A stretch of DNA of 64,000 bases from Actinomycetota bacterium (GCA_018673475.1 JABHCN010000020.1:1-64000); one strand, 5' to 3'. Shown: positions 45,876 through 54,813, counted from the first letter of the stretch. Made by a program: numbers and translations. The notes: a model not told the origin generated them from the sequence alone.

Positions 45876-46901
45876 TCACGACCGAACCGTGTCGAGGGTC
45901 TCGCCCTGGTCGAGTCGGACGACCCGTGTGTCGGTGACTATCGCCGTGATGAGATCGGACGGGGTGACGTCGAATGCCGGGTTGATGGTTCGTGTGCCCT
46001 CTGGAGCCACCGGAACTCCCCCGAAACAGACGACCTCATCATCACCCCGGTTCTCAATCTGGATGTCACCGCCGCAGGCCGTGGCCATGTCGATCGTGGA
46101 CTCGGGGGCGACAATCACAAACGGGACGCCGGAGTGTCTGGCAGCCAGTGCCAGTGAGAAGGTGCCGATCTTGTTGGCCGTATCGCCGTTGGCGGCTATC
46201 CGGTCAGCACCAGCCAGGACGACATCGGCGAACCCCCTGGAGATCAGGTGCGGTCCCGCCGAGTCGACGATCAGACGGAACGGGGCAGCCATCTGCTGAA
46301 GTTCCCAGGCGGTCAGGCGCGCGCCCTGCAGGAGAGGTCGGGTCTCGAGGGCAATTGCCTCCTCGAGACAGCCACGCTCGTGGAGTGTCTGGATGACAGC
46401 CAGGGCGGTCCCACGTTCAACGCTTGCGAGGCCGCCGGTGTTGCAGATTGTGAGGGCCCGGATCGAACCGGACCCGCCCGTGATCTCGGCCATCAGGTCG
46501 GCGCCACGGTCGCCCATGTGCAGCGACGCAGCCAACTCTTCGTTCCTGACGGCCATGGCTTCGGCAAGAACGGCTTCGGGTCCACCTCCGGAGACGGACA
46601 CCACCCTGTCCACCATCTTCGCCAGGTTCACCGCCGTAGGGCGAGCCGACCGAATCGACTCCACGTCAGCCTCAAACCCCGGTGTCCCCACACCGTTCGT
46701 GCTGGCTGCCAGGGCCACCCCGAACGCACCGGCGACGCCTATTGCCGGTGCCCCGCGAACCGACAGCCGACGAATGGCATCGACCAGATCGGACACCATT
46801 GTGATCCGCAACATCTCAACGGACGTCGGCAACTTCGTCTGGTCAACCATCAATATGGCGCCGTCGACCCAGTCAAGGGTTCTCCCACCGAGCTCGCTCA
46901 T
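45876..46901 (-). CDS. mtnA: S-methyl-5-thioribose-1-phosphate isomerase
   Basis: A 341-residue eIF2B-like isomerase converting methylthioribose-1-phosphate to methylthioribulose-1-phosphate; some homologues also act on 5-deoxyribose-1-phosphate. LSVRGAPAIGVAGAFGVAL near residue 46, the catalytic Cys153 in ALTICNTGGLAS and Asp233 in VVLAGADRIAANGDTANKIGT are present. The classic later salvage genes (mtnB, C, D) are absent here. Divergent from the DUF985 cupin gene with an 80-bp shared region. Confidence 0.95.
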   Translation of the reverse strand: MSELGGRTLDWVDGAILMVDQTKLPTSVEMLRITMVSDLVDAIRRLSVRGAPAIGVAGAFGVALAASTNGVGTPGFEADVESIRSARPTAVNLAKMVDRVVSVSGGGPEAVLAEAMAVRNEELAASLHMGDRGADLMAEITGGSGSIRALTICNTGGLASVERGTALAVIQTLHERGCLEEAIALETRPLLQGARLTAWELQQMAAPFRLIVDSAGPHLISRGFADVVLAGADRIAANGDTANKIGTFSLALAARHSGVPFVIVAPESTIDMATACGGDIQIENRGDDEVVCFGGVPVAPEGTRTINPAFDVTPSDLITAIVTDTRVVRLDQGETLDTVRS

Positions 46902-46981
46902 GGTCCAGTCTCCGGATAGTCGTCGGATAACTAGTATCGTCTCGCCGGCTCCTGGGCAACACAGAGGATGCCGACGACCAC

Positions 46982-47437
46982 ATGACCGCCGAAGAGATCT
47001 CCGCCATTCTCGGGCTTGAGCCCCTACCGCTCGAGGGCGGCATGTGGGCCGAGACCTGGCGCGATGAACACGGATCGGCCATCTACTACCTCATGAGGCC
47101 AGACGACTTTTCAGCGATGCACCGCCTCGACCGGACCGAGTTATGGCACCACTACATCGGTTCACCAGTCGACTTCCTGCTTCTTGAACCCGACGGTTCG
47201 ATCGCAATGCCCGTGCTCGGGGGCGACCTGGCAGCAGGCCAACGGCCCTTCCTTGCAGTCCCGACCGGTACCTGGATGGGTGCCTCGACCATGGGCGACT
47301 GGTCCCTGGTTGGAACCACGATGGCACCTCCCTACAGCCCCGATGGATTCGAGTTGGGATCAGCCGAGAGGCTCACCGCCGAGTTCCCCGTGGCAGCGGC
47401 CCGTATCTCCAGTCTTGTACGGGGTGAGCAGCCGTGA
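46982..47437 (+). CDS. DUF985 (cupin_5) family protein
   Basis: A 151-residue cupin-fold protein matching the family by PLEGGMWAETWRD at the N-terminus, SAIYYLMRPDDFSAMHRLDRTELWHHYIGSPVDFLLLEPDG in the middle and the late DGFELGS element. No biochemical role is established. Its stop overlaps the start of the following SDR gene, so it belongs to the same transcript as SDR, aldolase-SDR and MtaD. Its place between mtnA and the aldolase suggests a role in handling a sugar phosphate or aldehyde; this is inference. Confidence 0.88.
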   Translation: MTAEEISAILGLEPLPLEGGMWAETWRDEHGSAIYYLMRPDDFSAMHRLDRTELWHHYIGSPVDFLLLEPDGSIAMPVLGGDLAAGQRPFLAVPTGTWMGASTMGDWSLVGTTMAPPYSPDGFELGSAERLTAEFPVAAARISSLVRGEQP

Positions 47438-48207
47438 CCGGTCCTGCGTCGCCGTCGGATCTGCTCGATCTCTCGGGCCGCGTGGTCATCGTGACAGGTG
47501 CCGGCGGCGGGGTCGGCACGGGAATCGTCAGACGGCTCATGGAAGCCGGGGCCACCGTCGTGGCCCACACGCGAGAATCATCAACAGAGCACCTGCTCAA
47601 CCTTGACGGCAGTCCGGTGTCGGGTGTCAGAGCCGACCTGGCCTCACCAGACGGACCTGCCAAGGTCATCGAATCGACCCTGGAGATGCACGACCGGGTC
47701 GACGGCCTTGTCAACAACGCCGCCACGCAGTCGGTTGTGCCGTTTCACGAGGTGACCGACGAGATCTGGTCCGAGACCATCGATGTCAACGTCACAGCAG
47801 TGCATCGCCTCACCCACCTGGCCGCAGGGGCAATGCGAGCCGGGGAATCGGGTGGGTCGATTATCCACATCGCATCGATCGAGGCCCACCACCCGACCGG
47901 CGTCCACGGTCACTATGCAACCTCAAAGGCGGCCCTGGTAATGCACGCCCGAGCCGCTGCACTGACCTATGGCGGTGACGGAATCCGCGTGAACAGCATC
48001 TCACCTGGCCTGATCGCGCGCCCCAGCCTTGAAGAGGACTGGCCCGACGGAGTTGAGCGCTGGCGCAGGGCAGCGCCGCTGACGAGACTCGGAACACCCG
48101 AGGATGTGGGTGACGCCTGCGTGTTCCTCTGCTCGGACCTGTCCCGCTGGATCACGGGTACCGACCTGGTCGTCGACGGCGGGGTACTAGCCCGGCCCAC
48201 ATGGTGA
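47434..48207 (+). CDS. SDR family oxidoreductase in MTA-salvage island
   Basis: A 257-residue classical short-chain dehydrogenase. Motifs are VTGAGGGVGTGI near residue 13, NNAATQ near 88, a catalytic Ser in IHIASIEA near 145 and Tyr/Lys in HYATSKAAL near 158. The C-terminal FLCSDLSRWITGTDLVVDGGVL is typical. GTG 47434 overlaps the cupin stop (GTGA). It may reduce or oxidise the aldehyde or polyol arising from the aldolase; the true substrate is unknown. Confidence 0.88.
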   Translation: MTGPASPSDLLDLSGRVVIVTGAGGGVGTGIVRRLMEAGATVVAHTRESSTEHLLNLDGSPVSGVRADLASPDGPAKVIESTLEMHDRVDGLVNNAATQSVVPFHEVTDEIWSETIDVNVTAVHRLTHLAAGAMRAGESGGSIIHIASIEAHHPTGVHGHYATSKAALVMHARAAALTYGGDGIRVNSISPGLIARPSLEEDWPDGVERWRRAAPLTRLGTPEDVGDACVFLCSDLSRWITGTDLVVDGGVLARPTW

Positions 48208-48232
48208 CCGGCTGACCAACTAGGAAGTAGAC

Positions 48233-50203
48233 GTGGAAGACCGCTGGGACAATGCCGTAGCCAAGACCCTTGAAACCCCTCTCGACGAATGTGTCTACGG
48301 GTCACGGCTGATCGGTTCCGATCCTGCCCTCGTGCTTCACGGTGGCGGTAACACGTCGGTGAAGGCCCCCTTCACCGACATCACCGGCTCCACCTCCGAG
48401 GCGCTGTTCGTCAAGGGTTCAGGATGGGACCTGGCGACGATCGAGCCCCAGGGCTTCGCCCCGCTGACCCTTCCACGGCTGAGGGACCTTCTGGCGCTCG
48501 ACTCGCTCTCTGACCCCGACATGATGCGCGAGCTCATGTCGGCAAGCTTCGATCCCGGCGCACCTGCACCATCCGTCGAGAGCCTGCTTCACGCCTTCCT
48601 TCCACATCCTGCGATCCTTCACAGCCACGCCGACGCGATCGTCTCTCTGACCAATGTCGGTGATGCCGGTGATCACGTCCAGGAGATCTTCGGTGATTCC
48701 GTGGTCGTCATTCCCTATGTAATGCCCGGCTTCGACCTTGCCAGGGCGGTGGCAACCTCGTGGACCGATCAGGTCAACCCCGGAACCATCGGGATGGTGC
48801 TGCTCAACCATGGTCTCTTCACATTCGGCGAGTCGACCCGTGAGGCCTACACGAGACACCATGAACTGATCTCGAGGGCCGAGCGCTGGCTTGACGAGAA
48901 CGCCCCCGTGCCGGGCCCGCCGTCTGCGGCACTCCCCGACCCGGACACAATGACTCTGGCCGGCCTCCGCCGCGACATCTCCGATGCCGCCGGCTTTCCG
49001 ATGCTGCTGTGTCGCCACTGCGACCAGACCTCGACCCGCTTTGTCCAGCGTCCGGACCTGGACAGCCTGGCCTCCAGAGGGCCGCTGACACCCGACCACG
49101 TGATCCGCACGAAACGCGTTCCCATGGTTGGTCGCGACGTGGCTGCCTACACCGCCGCCTACGAGGACTACTTCAGGCAGCACGAGCACCGGGGACGCAC
49201 CGATCTGACGATGCTCGACCCTGCACCACGCGTCGTAGTCGACCCGGAACTGGGGGTGCTCACCGCCGGTCGGACCATCGCTGCAGCCGACATCGCCTTT
49301 GACATCTACGAACACACGATGCCCGCCCTCGAGCGCGTCGAAGACGGCCTCAACGGCTACAGGGGACTTGGCGCCGGAGACATCTTCGACGTCGAGTACT
49401 GGGACCTGGAACAGGCCAAGCTGCGCCTGGCTGGCCCGCCTGCGCAGTTGGCCGGAATGGTCGCCGTGGTCACGGGAGCGGCCTCAGGCATCGGCCGTGC
49501 ATGCGCGGCCGAACTGCTCGCACGGGGTTGCGCCGTGGGTGGAATAGACATCGACCCCACTGTGACAACCACATTTGACCGCGCTGCCTGGCTGGGCCTG
49601 ACCGTGGACGTAACCGACCCCGAGGCACAGGCATCAGCCGTCGACAGCGTTGTCGAGCGCTTTGGTGGCCTCGACATCGTCGTGATAGCAGCGGGGATCT
49701 TCGGAACCAGTGCCCTCATCAGCGACCTGGATACCGATGACTACCGAACGGTGCAGGCGGTGAACGTCGACTCGGTCGTCAACCTCCTGCACACGACCCA
49801 CCCGTTCCTCGTCAGGTCCCCGGTCGGAGGCCGGGTGTCGATCATCGGATCAAAGAACGTTGCCGCACCGGGCAGGGGGGCGCTGTCGTACTCAACCTCC
49901 AAGGCTGCGCTCACCCAGGTGACCCGTGTCGCCGCTCTCGAGTGGGCCGACGACGGCATCCGTATCAACACGGTCCATCCCGACGCGGTATTCGACACGG
50001 GCCTCTGGAACGACGACCTCCTCAGGGAGCGGGCCGACAACTACGGCCTGAGCGTCGACGAGTACAAGACCCGGAACCTGCTGGCTACGGAGGTCACCTC
50101 GGCTGGTGTGGCGAAGGTGGTCGTCGAGTTGTGTACCGACACGTTCTCTGCCACGACGGGCGCCCAGATCCCGATCGACGGCGGCAACGAACGGGTCGTC
50201 TAG
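48233..50203 (+). CDS. Bifunctional class II aldolase / short-chain dehydrogenase (RhaEW-like)
   Basis: A 656-residue fusion. Residues ~1-400 are a class II aldolase/adducin-type domain: LHGGGNTSVK, VKGSGWDLATIE, catalytic Glu116 in SVESLLHAFL, and zinc histidines His130, His132 (HSHAD) and His193 (LLNHGLF). Residues ~405-656 are an SDR domain: VVTGAASGIGRA, Ser540 (IIGSKN), Tyr553 and Lys557 (YSTSK). In Bacillus RhaEW this architecture cleaves L-rhamnulose-1-phosphate to DHAP and lactaldehyde and oxidises the aldehyde. Next to mtnA and mtaD the likely substrate is methylthioribulose-1-phosphate or 5-deoxyribulose-1-phosphate. Start GTG 48233. Confidence 0.9.
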   Translation: MEDRWDNAVAKTLETPLDECVYGSRLIGSDPALVLHGGGNTSVKAPFTDITGSTSEALFVKGSGWDLATIEPQGFAPLTLPRLRDLLALDSLSDPDMMRELMSASFDPGAPAPSVESLLHAFLPHPAILHSHADAIVSLTNVGDAGDHVQEIFGDSVVVIPYVMPGFDLARAVATSWTDQVNPGTIGMVLLNHGLFTFGESTREAYTRHHELISRAERWLDENAPVPGPPSAALPDPDTMTLAGLRRDISDAAGFPMLLCRHCDQTSTRFVQRPDLDSLASRGPLTPDHVIRTKRVPMVGRDVAAYTAAYEDYFRQHEHRGRTDLTMLDPAPRVVVDPELGVLTAGRTIAAADIAFDIYEHTMPALERVEDGLNGYRGLGAGDIFDVEYWDLEQAKLRLAGPPAQLAGMVAVVTGAASGIGRACAAELLARGCAVGGIDIDPTVTTTFDRAAWLGLTVDVTDPEAQASAVDSVVERFGGLDIVVIAAGIFGTSALISDLDTDDYRTVQAVNVDSVVNLLHTTHPFLVRSPVGGRVSIIGSKNVAAPGRGALSYSTSKAALTQVTRVAALEWADDGIRINTVHPDAVFDTGLWNDDLLRERADNYGLSVDEYKTRNLLATEVTSAGVAKVVVELCTDTFSATTGAQIPIDGGNERVV

Positions 50204-50209
50204 GCACCG

Positions 50210-51514
50210 ATGGGGAACCGGCGCTTCACCGCTGATTTCGTGGTCACCTGTGACGCCGACGACTCCGTGTTCGCTCCCGGCGTGGTCGACACGGTTGACG
50301 GCCGGATCGCCTGGGCCGGCCCGGCCGACAGCGCTCCTGTAATAGATGACACCGTGTCGGTCGAGGACGTCGGTGGCCTGCTCATGCCGGGACTGGTGAA
50401 CGCCCACTGCCACACGCCGATGACCCTCATGCGTGGCTCGGGCGACGGCCTCCCACTCCAGCGCTGGCTGACCGAGGCGATGTGGCCGCGCGAGGGCCGC
50501 ATGACCACTGAGGATGCCTGGTGGGGAATGACGCTCGGGTCGGCAGAGATGCTGCTGGCGGGCGTTACCACGAGCTGCGAGATGTACCTGTTCGAGGAGG
50601 CGGTTGTCGACGCCGTCAGGGAGTCGGGTGCCCGCCTGGTGATGACCCCCGGAGTTGTATCTGCACTCCACTCCAGTGGCAGTGACCGGGCCGGGGAGAT
50701 CTCCGACTTCTTCTCGAGGCACCATGACCCGGCCGGGCGGATCACCGTCGGGATCGCCCCCCATTCGGCCTACGACCTCGGGGTCGAGGCTGTTGCCGAG
50801 TTGGCCGACCTGGCCCGGTCGCTCGACACACTTCTCCACGTCCACCTGGCCGAGACCCGCGAGGAGAGCACCGAACTTGAAGATGCCTACGGCCATTCCA
50901 TAACGCGAATCCTCCACGACCACGGTGTGTTCGGTGGTCGTGTGCTGGCAGCCCACTGCGTCTGGTTGGACACAGACGACATCGAGTTGCTGGCAGACGA
51001 CGGGGTCGCTGTGGCCCACTGCCCTGTGAGCAACATGAAGTTGGGATCGGGCATCGCGCCCCTGGTCGCGATGAGGGAGGCAGGGGTAACTATCGGGTAC
51101 GGAACCGACGGTCCTGCCTCCAACGATTCGCTGGACCTGTGGGAGGAGGTCAAGGTGGCTGCACTTCTGGCCAAGGTCCATGCACTCGACTCGACGGTGG
51201 TCTCAGCTGTGGAAACGCTCGCCATGGCCACCCGCCACTCGGCCGCAGCGGTCGGCCTCGACGACACGGGTTGTCTCAAGTCCGGCAATGCCCTCGACAT
51301 GATCCGGATCGACCTGGACCACGCCACGTTCGTGCCAATCACAGAGCCTGACGAGCTGCTCGCCCATCTGGCGTGGTCCGGGTCCAGCCGCCGGGTGACG
51401 GACGTCTGGGTTGCCGGGGAGAAGGTCGTGGCCGACGGCGAGATGCTTACGATCGACATGGAACGGGCTCAGGCAGAGGTCGGCGAACGGGCACTCCGCC
51501 TGGCCCGGGGCTGA
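50210..51514 (+). CDS. mtaD: MtaD-type amidohydrolase (MTA/SAH/5'-deoxyadenosine deaminase)
   Basis: A 434-residue TRZ/ATZ-group amidohydrolase. Metal and catalytic residues are His66 and His68 (NAHCHTP), His185 (APHSAYD), His212 and Glu215 (HVHLAETRE), His249 (AAHCVWL) and Asp300 (GTDGPASND). The group deaminates the adenine ring of MTA, S-adenosylhomocysteine or 5'-deoxyadenosine. It would feed an inosine-form nucleoside to the phosphorylase with Asn202 at 41.4 kb. ATG 50210 lies 6 bp after the aldolase fusion stop, so it is in the same operon. Confidence 0.88.
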   Translation: MGNRRFTADFVVTCDADDSVFAPGVVDTVDGRIAWAGPADSAPVIDDTVSVEDVGGLLMPGLVNAHCHTPMTLMRGSGDGLPLQRWLTEAMWPREGRMTTEDAWWGMTLGSAEMLLAGVTTSCEMYLFEEAVVDAVRESGARLVMTPGVVSALHSSGSDRAGEISDFFSRHHDPAGRITVGIAPHSAYDLGVEAVAELADLARSLDTLLHVHLAETREESTELEDAYGHSITRILHDHGVFGGRVLAAHCVWLDTDDIELLADDGVAVAHCPVSNMKLGSGIAPLVAMREAGVTIGYGTDGPASNDSLDLWEEVKVAALLAKVHALDSTVVSAVETLAMATRHSAAAVGLDDTGCLKSGNALDMIRIDLDHATFVPITEPDELLAHLAWSGSSRRVTDVWVAGEKVVADGEMLTIDMERAQAEVGERALRLARG

Positions 51515-51633
51515 GCACGCAGGTTGGAACAGCCTGTGGCTCAGTTGGTCTCCTGCTGCACGAAGAACGAGCAACCATGACGGATAGATTCCCGGTAGTG
51601 CCGTGGCACGGATCCCTGCTGATGCAGGGGCTC
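51515..51633. other. Intergenic region between mtaD and tRNA-Gly
   Basis: No gene is seen. TCCCTGC (51613-51619) and GCAGGGG (51624-51630) form a 7-bp hairpin with one G-U pair and a TGAT loop, immediately before the tRNA. It may terminate the mtaD transcript. Confidence 0.4.
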
Positions 51634-51704
51634 GCGGGTGTAGTTCAATGGTAGAACCCCAGCTTCCCAAGCTGATGACGGGAGTTCGATTCTCCTCACC
51701 CGCT
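51634..51704 (+). tRNA. tRNA-Gly (CCC)
   Basis: A 71-nt cloverleaf. Acceptor GCGGGTG (51634-51640) pairs with CACCCGC (51697-51703), with discriminator T. D-arm TAGTTCAATGGTAGAAC and T-arm GGAGTTCGATTCTCC. Anticodon loop TTCCCAA gives CCC. The top anticodon-stem pair is a C-A mismatch. CCA is not encoded. Confidence 0.93.
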
Positions 51705-51755
51705 CCGTCCGGCCCACGCCAGATGTTCTCCTTCACGCTGGGAAGCACGGTCCCC

Positions 51756-51781
51756 TTGACAAACTGATCAAAGGTTATACG
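51756..51781 (+). promoter_or_regulatory. Candidate paa operon promoter region
   Basis: TTGACA (51756-51761) is followed by TATACG (51776-51781) with only 14 bp between, shorter than ideal. An AT-rich stretch with the palindrome TGATCA lies between and could be an operator. This is the only promoter-like region before paaZ; support is weak. The 113 bp from tRNA-Gly to paaZ hold no gene. Confidence 0.3.
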
Positions 51782-51817
51782 ATTGTGTGTTGAGAGTTGC
51801 TGGGGACCGGGAGACAA

Positions 51818-53887
51818 GTGCGCACACTCGAGAGTTTCATCCAGGGGGCATGGCACGCGCCCGACAGCGAAGGTGTTGCCACCAGCCACGCAGTGACCGG
51901 CGACCCGGTGGCTGCCGTGTCCAGCAGCGGAATCGACTTCGCAGCAACCGCCCGCTATGCGCGCGACGTCGGAGGTCCCACCCTCCGGTCAATGACCTTC
52001 CACGAGCGGGCCGCCCTCCTCAAAGCCGTCGGCCAGCACCTCCTGTCCGAGAAAGAGGAGCTCTACGACCTTTCAACCGCCACAGGCGCCACACGGGCCG
52101 ACTCCTGGATCGACATCGAGGGGGGCGCCGGCGTGCTCCTCAGCTACGCCTCGAAGGGACGCCGGGAACTACCCAACTCCACTGTTCTCCTCGACGGCGA
52201 CCCCGAGATCCTGGCCCGAGACGGGTCATTCATCGCCGCGCACATAGCCACCCCGATGAACGGTGTGGCCGTCCAGATCAACGCGTTCAACTTTCCCTGT
52301 TGGGGGGCCCTGGAGAAGTTGGCCCCTGCCCTGTTGGCGGGTGTCCCAACGATCATCAAGCCCGCTACCCAGACCGCCTTCCTGACCGAATCCATGGTTC
52401 GTCTCATCGTGGACTCCGGGATCCTCCCTGACGGCGCGCTGCAGCTCGTCTGCGGTGGCGTCGGCGACCTGTTCAACCACCTTGGAGGCCAGGACCTCAT
52501 CGGCTTCACCGGGTCGGCGACAACAGCTTCACTCCTGAGAACCCACCCGGCCGTAGTTGAACGCTCAACTCGCTTCAACGCCGAAGCCGACTCCCTCAAC
52601 GCAGCCATCCTCGGCCTGGAATCAGGGCCCGGCTCAACCGAGTTCGACCTGTTCGTAACAGAGGTCGTGACAGAGATGACCGTCAAGGCCGGTCAGAAGT
52701 GCACAGCCATACGCAGGGCACTCGTGCCCCACGCATACCTCGATGCTGCAGCCGATGCAGTCGCAGCTGCGCTAGCCGAGGTCAGGGTCGGTGACCCCGC
52801 CGACCCGGAAACACGCATGGGGGCACTCGTCAGCACAACACAGCGAGGAGAGGTGGCAGATGCCGTTGCCGCCCTGTCCGGTTCGACCACCGTGGTCATC
52901 GACTCATGTGTGTTTCACGACGTGGACGTCGAACGTGGAGCGTTCCTGGCACCGACCCTGCTGCGATCCGACAACCCGGCCGACCCGAAAGTGCACACCA
53001 CCGAGGCCTTTGGACCTGTCACCACCATCATGGGATACACGGACCCGGCCGACGCCATCTCGCTGACCGCCCTCGGCGGCGGAAGCCTCGTCGCCTCGAT
53101 CTACACCGCCGACCCGGATGAGGCGCGTCTGTTGACCACCGGCATAGCGGCACACCACGGCCGCATCCACGTGGTGGACGCCTCGGTCGCAGGAAGCAGC
53201 ACAGGCCACGGCTCCCCCCTGCCCAACCTCGTCCACGGTGGCCCCGGACGTGCCGGAGGTGGCGAGGAGATGGGCGGGCTCCGCGGGGTGCGCCACCATC
53301 TCCAGACGACAGCCGTACAGGGTTCACCCGACATGCTCACCGCGATCACCGGCGAGTGGCTACCGGGCTCCACCCGGGACCTGGACCGCGGCCACCCGTT
53401 CAAGTTGAACTTTGGCGACCTTGACATCGGAACAGCGATCCGGACCGATTCCCGCACGGTGACCCTCAACGACATTGAGAACTTCGCCGAGAGCACCGGG
53501 GACCACTTCTATGCACACATGGACGAGGCGGCCGCCGCCGCCAGCCCCATCTTCGGTGGACGAGTGGCCCACGGTTACCTGGTCCTCTCACTGGCAGCTG
53601 GCCTGTTCGTCTGGCCCGACCCGGGACCAGTCCTCGCCAACTACGGGATCGACCGCTGCCGGTTCGCCAAGCCGACCTATCCGGGCGACACCCTCACCGT
53701 CTTCCTGACATGCAAACGCAAGACCCTGCGAGCCGGAACCGGATATGGAGAGGTGGCCTGGGACGCCCAGGTCGTCAACCAGGACGATGACGTGGTCGCC
53801 GCCTACGACGTCTTGACGATGGTCGCAAACCAACCCGGGGTGAACGGCGCACCCGGAGAGCCAACAGAAAGTGAAGGCAACACCTGA
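51818..53887 (+). CDS. paaZ: Bifunctional aldehyde dehydrogenase/enoyl-CoA hydratase PaaZ (oxepin-CoA ring opening)
   Basis: A 689-residue fusion of the aerobic phenylacetate pathway. The N-terminal ~520 residues are an ALDH domain: INAFNFPCWGALEKLAPALLAGVPTIIKPAT, GFTGSATTA, and the catalytic Cys in GQKCTAIRRAL near residue 293. The C-terminal ~150 residues are a MaoC-type R-hydratase domain: ENFAESTGDHFYAHMDEAAAAASPIFGGRVAHGYLVLSLAAGLFV. It hydrolyses oxepin-CoA and oxidises the resulting semialdehyde. GTG 51818 with GGGAG upstream is the start. One-base overlap with paaA (TGATG). Confidence 0.93.
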   Translation: MRTLESFIQGAWHAPDSEGVATSHAVTGDPVAAVSSSGIDFAATARYARDVGGPTLRSMTFHERAALLKAVGQHLLSEKEELYDLSTATGATRADSWIDIEGGAGVLLSYASKGRRELPNSTVLLDGDPEILARDGSFIAAHIATPMNGVAVQINAFNFPCWGALEKLAPALLAGVPTIIKPATQTAFLTESMVRLIVDSGILPDGALQLVCGGVGDLFNHLGGQDLIGFTGSATTASLLRTHPAVVERSTRFNAEADSLNAAILGLESGPGSTEFDLFVTEVVTEMTVKAGQKCTAIRRALVPHAYLDAAADAVAAALAEVRVGDPADPETRMGALVSTTQRGEVADAVAALSGSTTVVIDSCVFHDVDVERGAFLAPTLLRSDNPADPKVHTTEAFGPVTTIMGYTDPADAISLTALGGGSLVASIYTADPDEARLLTTGIAAHHGRIHVVDASVAGSSTGHGSPLPNLVHGGPGRAGGGEEMGGLRGVRHHLQTTAVQGSPDMLTAITGEWLPGSTRDLDRGHPFKLNFGDLDIGTAIRTDSRTVTLNDIENFAESTGDHFYAHMDEAAAAASPIFGGRVAHGYLVLSLAAGLFVWPDPGPVLANYGIDRCRFAKPTYPGDTLTVFLTCKRKTLRAGTGYGEVAWDAQVVNQDDDVVAAYDVLTMVANQPGVNGAPGEPTESEGNT

Positions 53888-54813
53888 TGGGACGCACCTG
53901 GTCCTCAATGGACGACTTCGAGGCATTCCTCAACGACGGAGGCATGGTCGAGGTCGACGACGACATGCCCGACGAGTACAGAACCGCAGTGTTCAGGTTC
54001 ATCGAACTGCACGCCAACAGCGAGTTGATGGGCGGCCTGACCGAACGGGACTGGATACCCATGACCCCCGGCCTGCGCCACAAGATGGCCGTTCTGGCAA
54101 AGAGCCAGGATGAGATCGGCCACGGCCACCTGCTCTACATGGTCGCGGCGGACCTCGGGGTCAAAACCAGGCGGGAGATGCTTGAGGACCTCTTCGCCGG
54201 AAGGTCCCGGTTCCACAACGTCTTCCACTACAAGGTAAGGACCTGGGGAGATCAGGTCGCCATCTGCCTGCTCGTGGACGGCGCTGCGGTCCCCAGCCAG
54301 AAGGCCGTCTACAAGGACTGCTCATACGGACCCTACAAGCGGATCCTGAAGCGGATACTCGCCGAAGAGGGATTCCACCTCCGGTTGGGTGAAGAACGCG
54401 TCCTCAGGATCGCCGAGGGAACGGACGCCCAGCGTGCCATGTTCCAGCAATCCATCGATGACTGGTGGTGGCCCGCCCTACGCCTCTTCGGACCCGACTC
54501 CAAGCCCAACGACAGGCTGGCCCGTTGGCGCCTCAAGTCCGAGAAGAACGAGGTGATGAGGGCCGGTTGGGTCCAGAAGTTCGTTCCGATGCTGCACAGC
54601 TACGGCTTCACCATCCCGGACCCCGGCCTGACCCACGACGCTCAGACCGACACCTGGACCTGCGGGCCGATCGACTGGGAACCTCTCAAGAGGACCATGG
54701 CGATGGACGGCCCGGACACGGCACGACGAATTGCCGAGGCTTCCGCTGCGTGGGAGACCACCAGGTGGGTCCGCGACGCCCTCGATGCCGCCCCCGCCGG
54801 AGCCGTTGCATGA
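53887..54813 (+). CDS. paaA: Phenylacetyl-CoA epoxidase catalytic subunit A
   Basis: A 308-residue ferritin-like di-iron monooxygenase subunit that epoxidises phenylacetyl-CoA. Iron ligand motifs are ELHANSELMGGLTERDWIP near residue 40, AKSQDEIGHGH near 73 (ExxH) and ILAEEGFHLRLGEERV near 157 (ExxH). DDWWWPALRLFGPDSKPN near 190 is typical of PaaA. It acts with PaaB, PaaC and a reductase (PaaE) that is not found in this window. Overlaps paaD by 4 nt (ATGA). Confidence 0.95.
   Translation: MGRTWSSMDDFEAFLNDGGMVEVDDDMPDEYRTAVFRFIELHANSELMGGLTERDWIPMTPGLRHKMAVLAKSQDEIGHGHLLYMVAADLGVKTRREMLEDLFAGRSRFHNVFHYKVRTWGDQVAICLLVDGAAVPSQKAVYKDCSYGPYKRILKRILAEEGFHLRLGEERVLRIAEGTDAQRAMFQQSIDDWWWPALRLFGPDSKPNDRLARWRLKSEKNEVMRAGWVQKFVPMLHSYGFTIPDPGLTHDAQTDTWTCGPIDWEPLKRTMAMDGPDTARRIAEASAAWETTRWVRDALDAAPAGAVA

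Noticed and set aside
51203-51889. Minus-strand open frame across tRNA-Gly and the end of mtaD
   Set aside because: It crosses a clear tRNA gene and lies antisense to mtaD; no domain seen.
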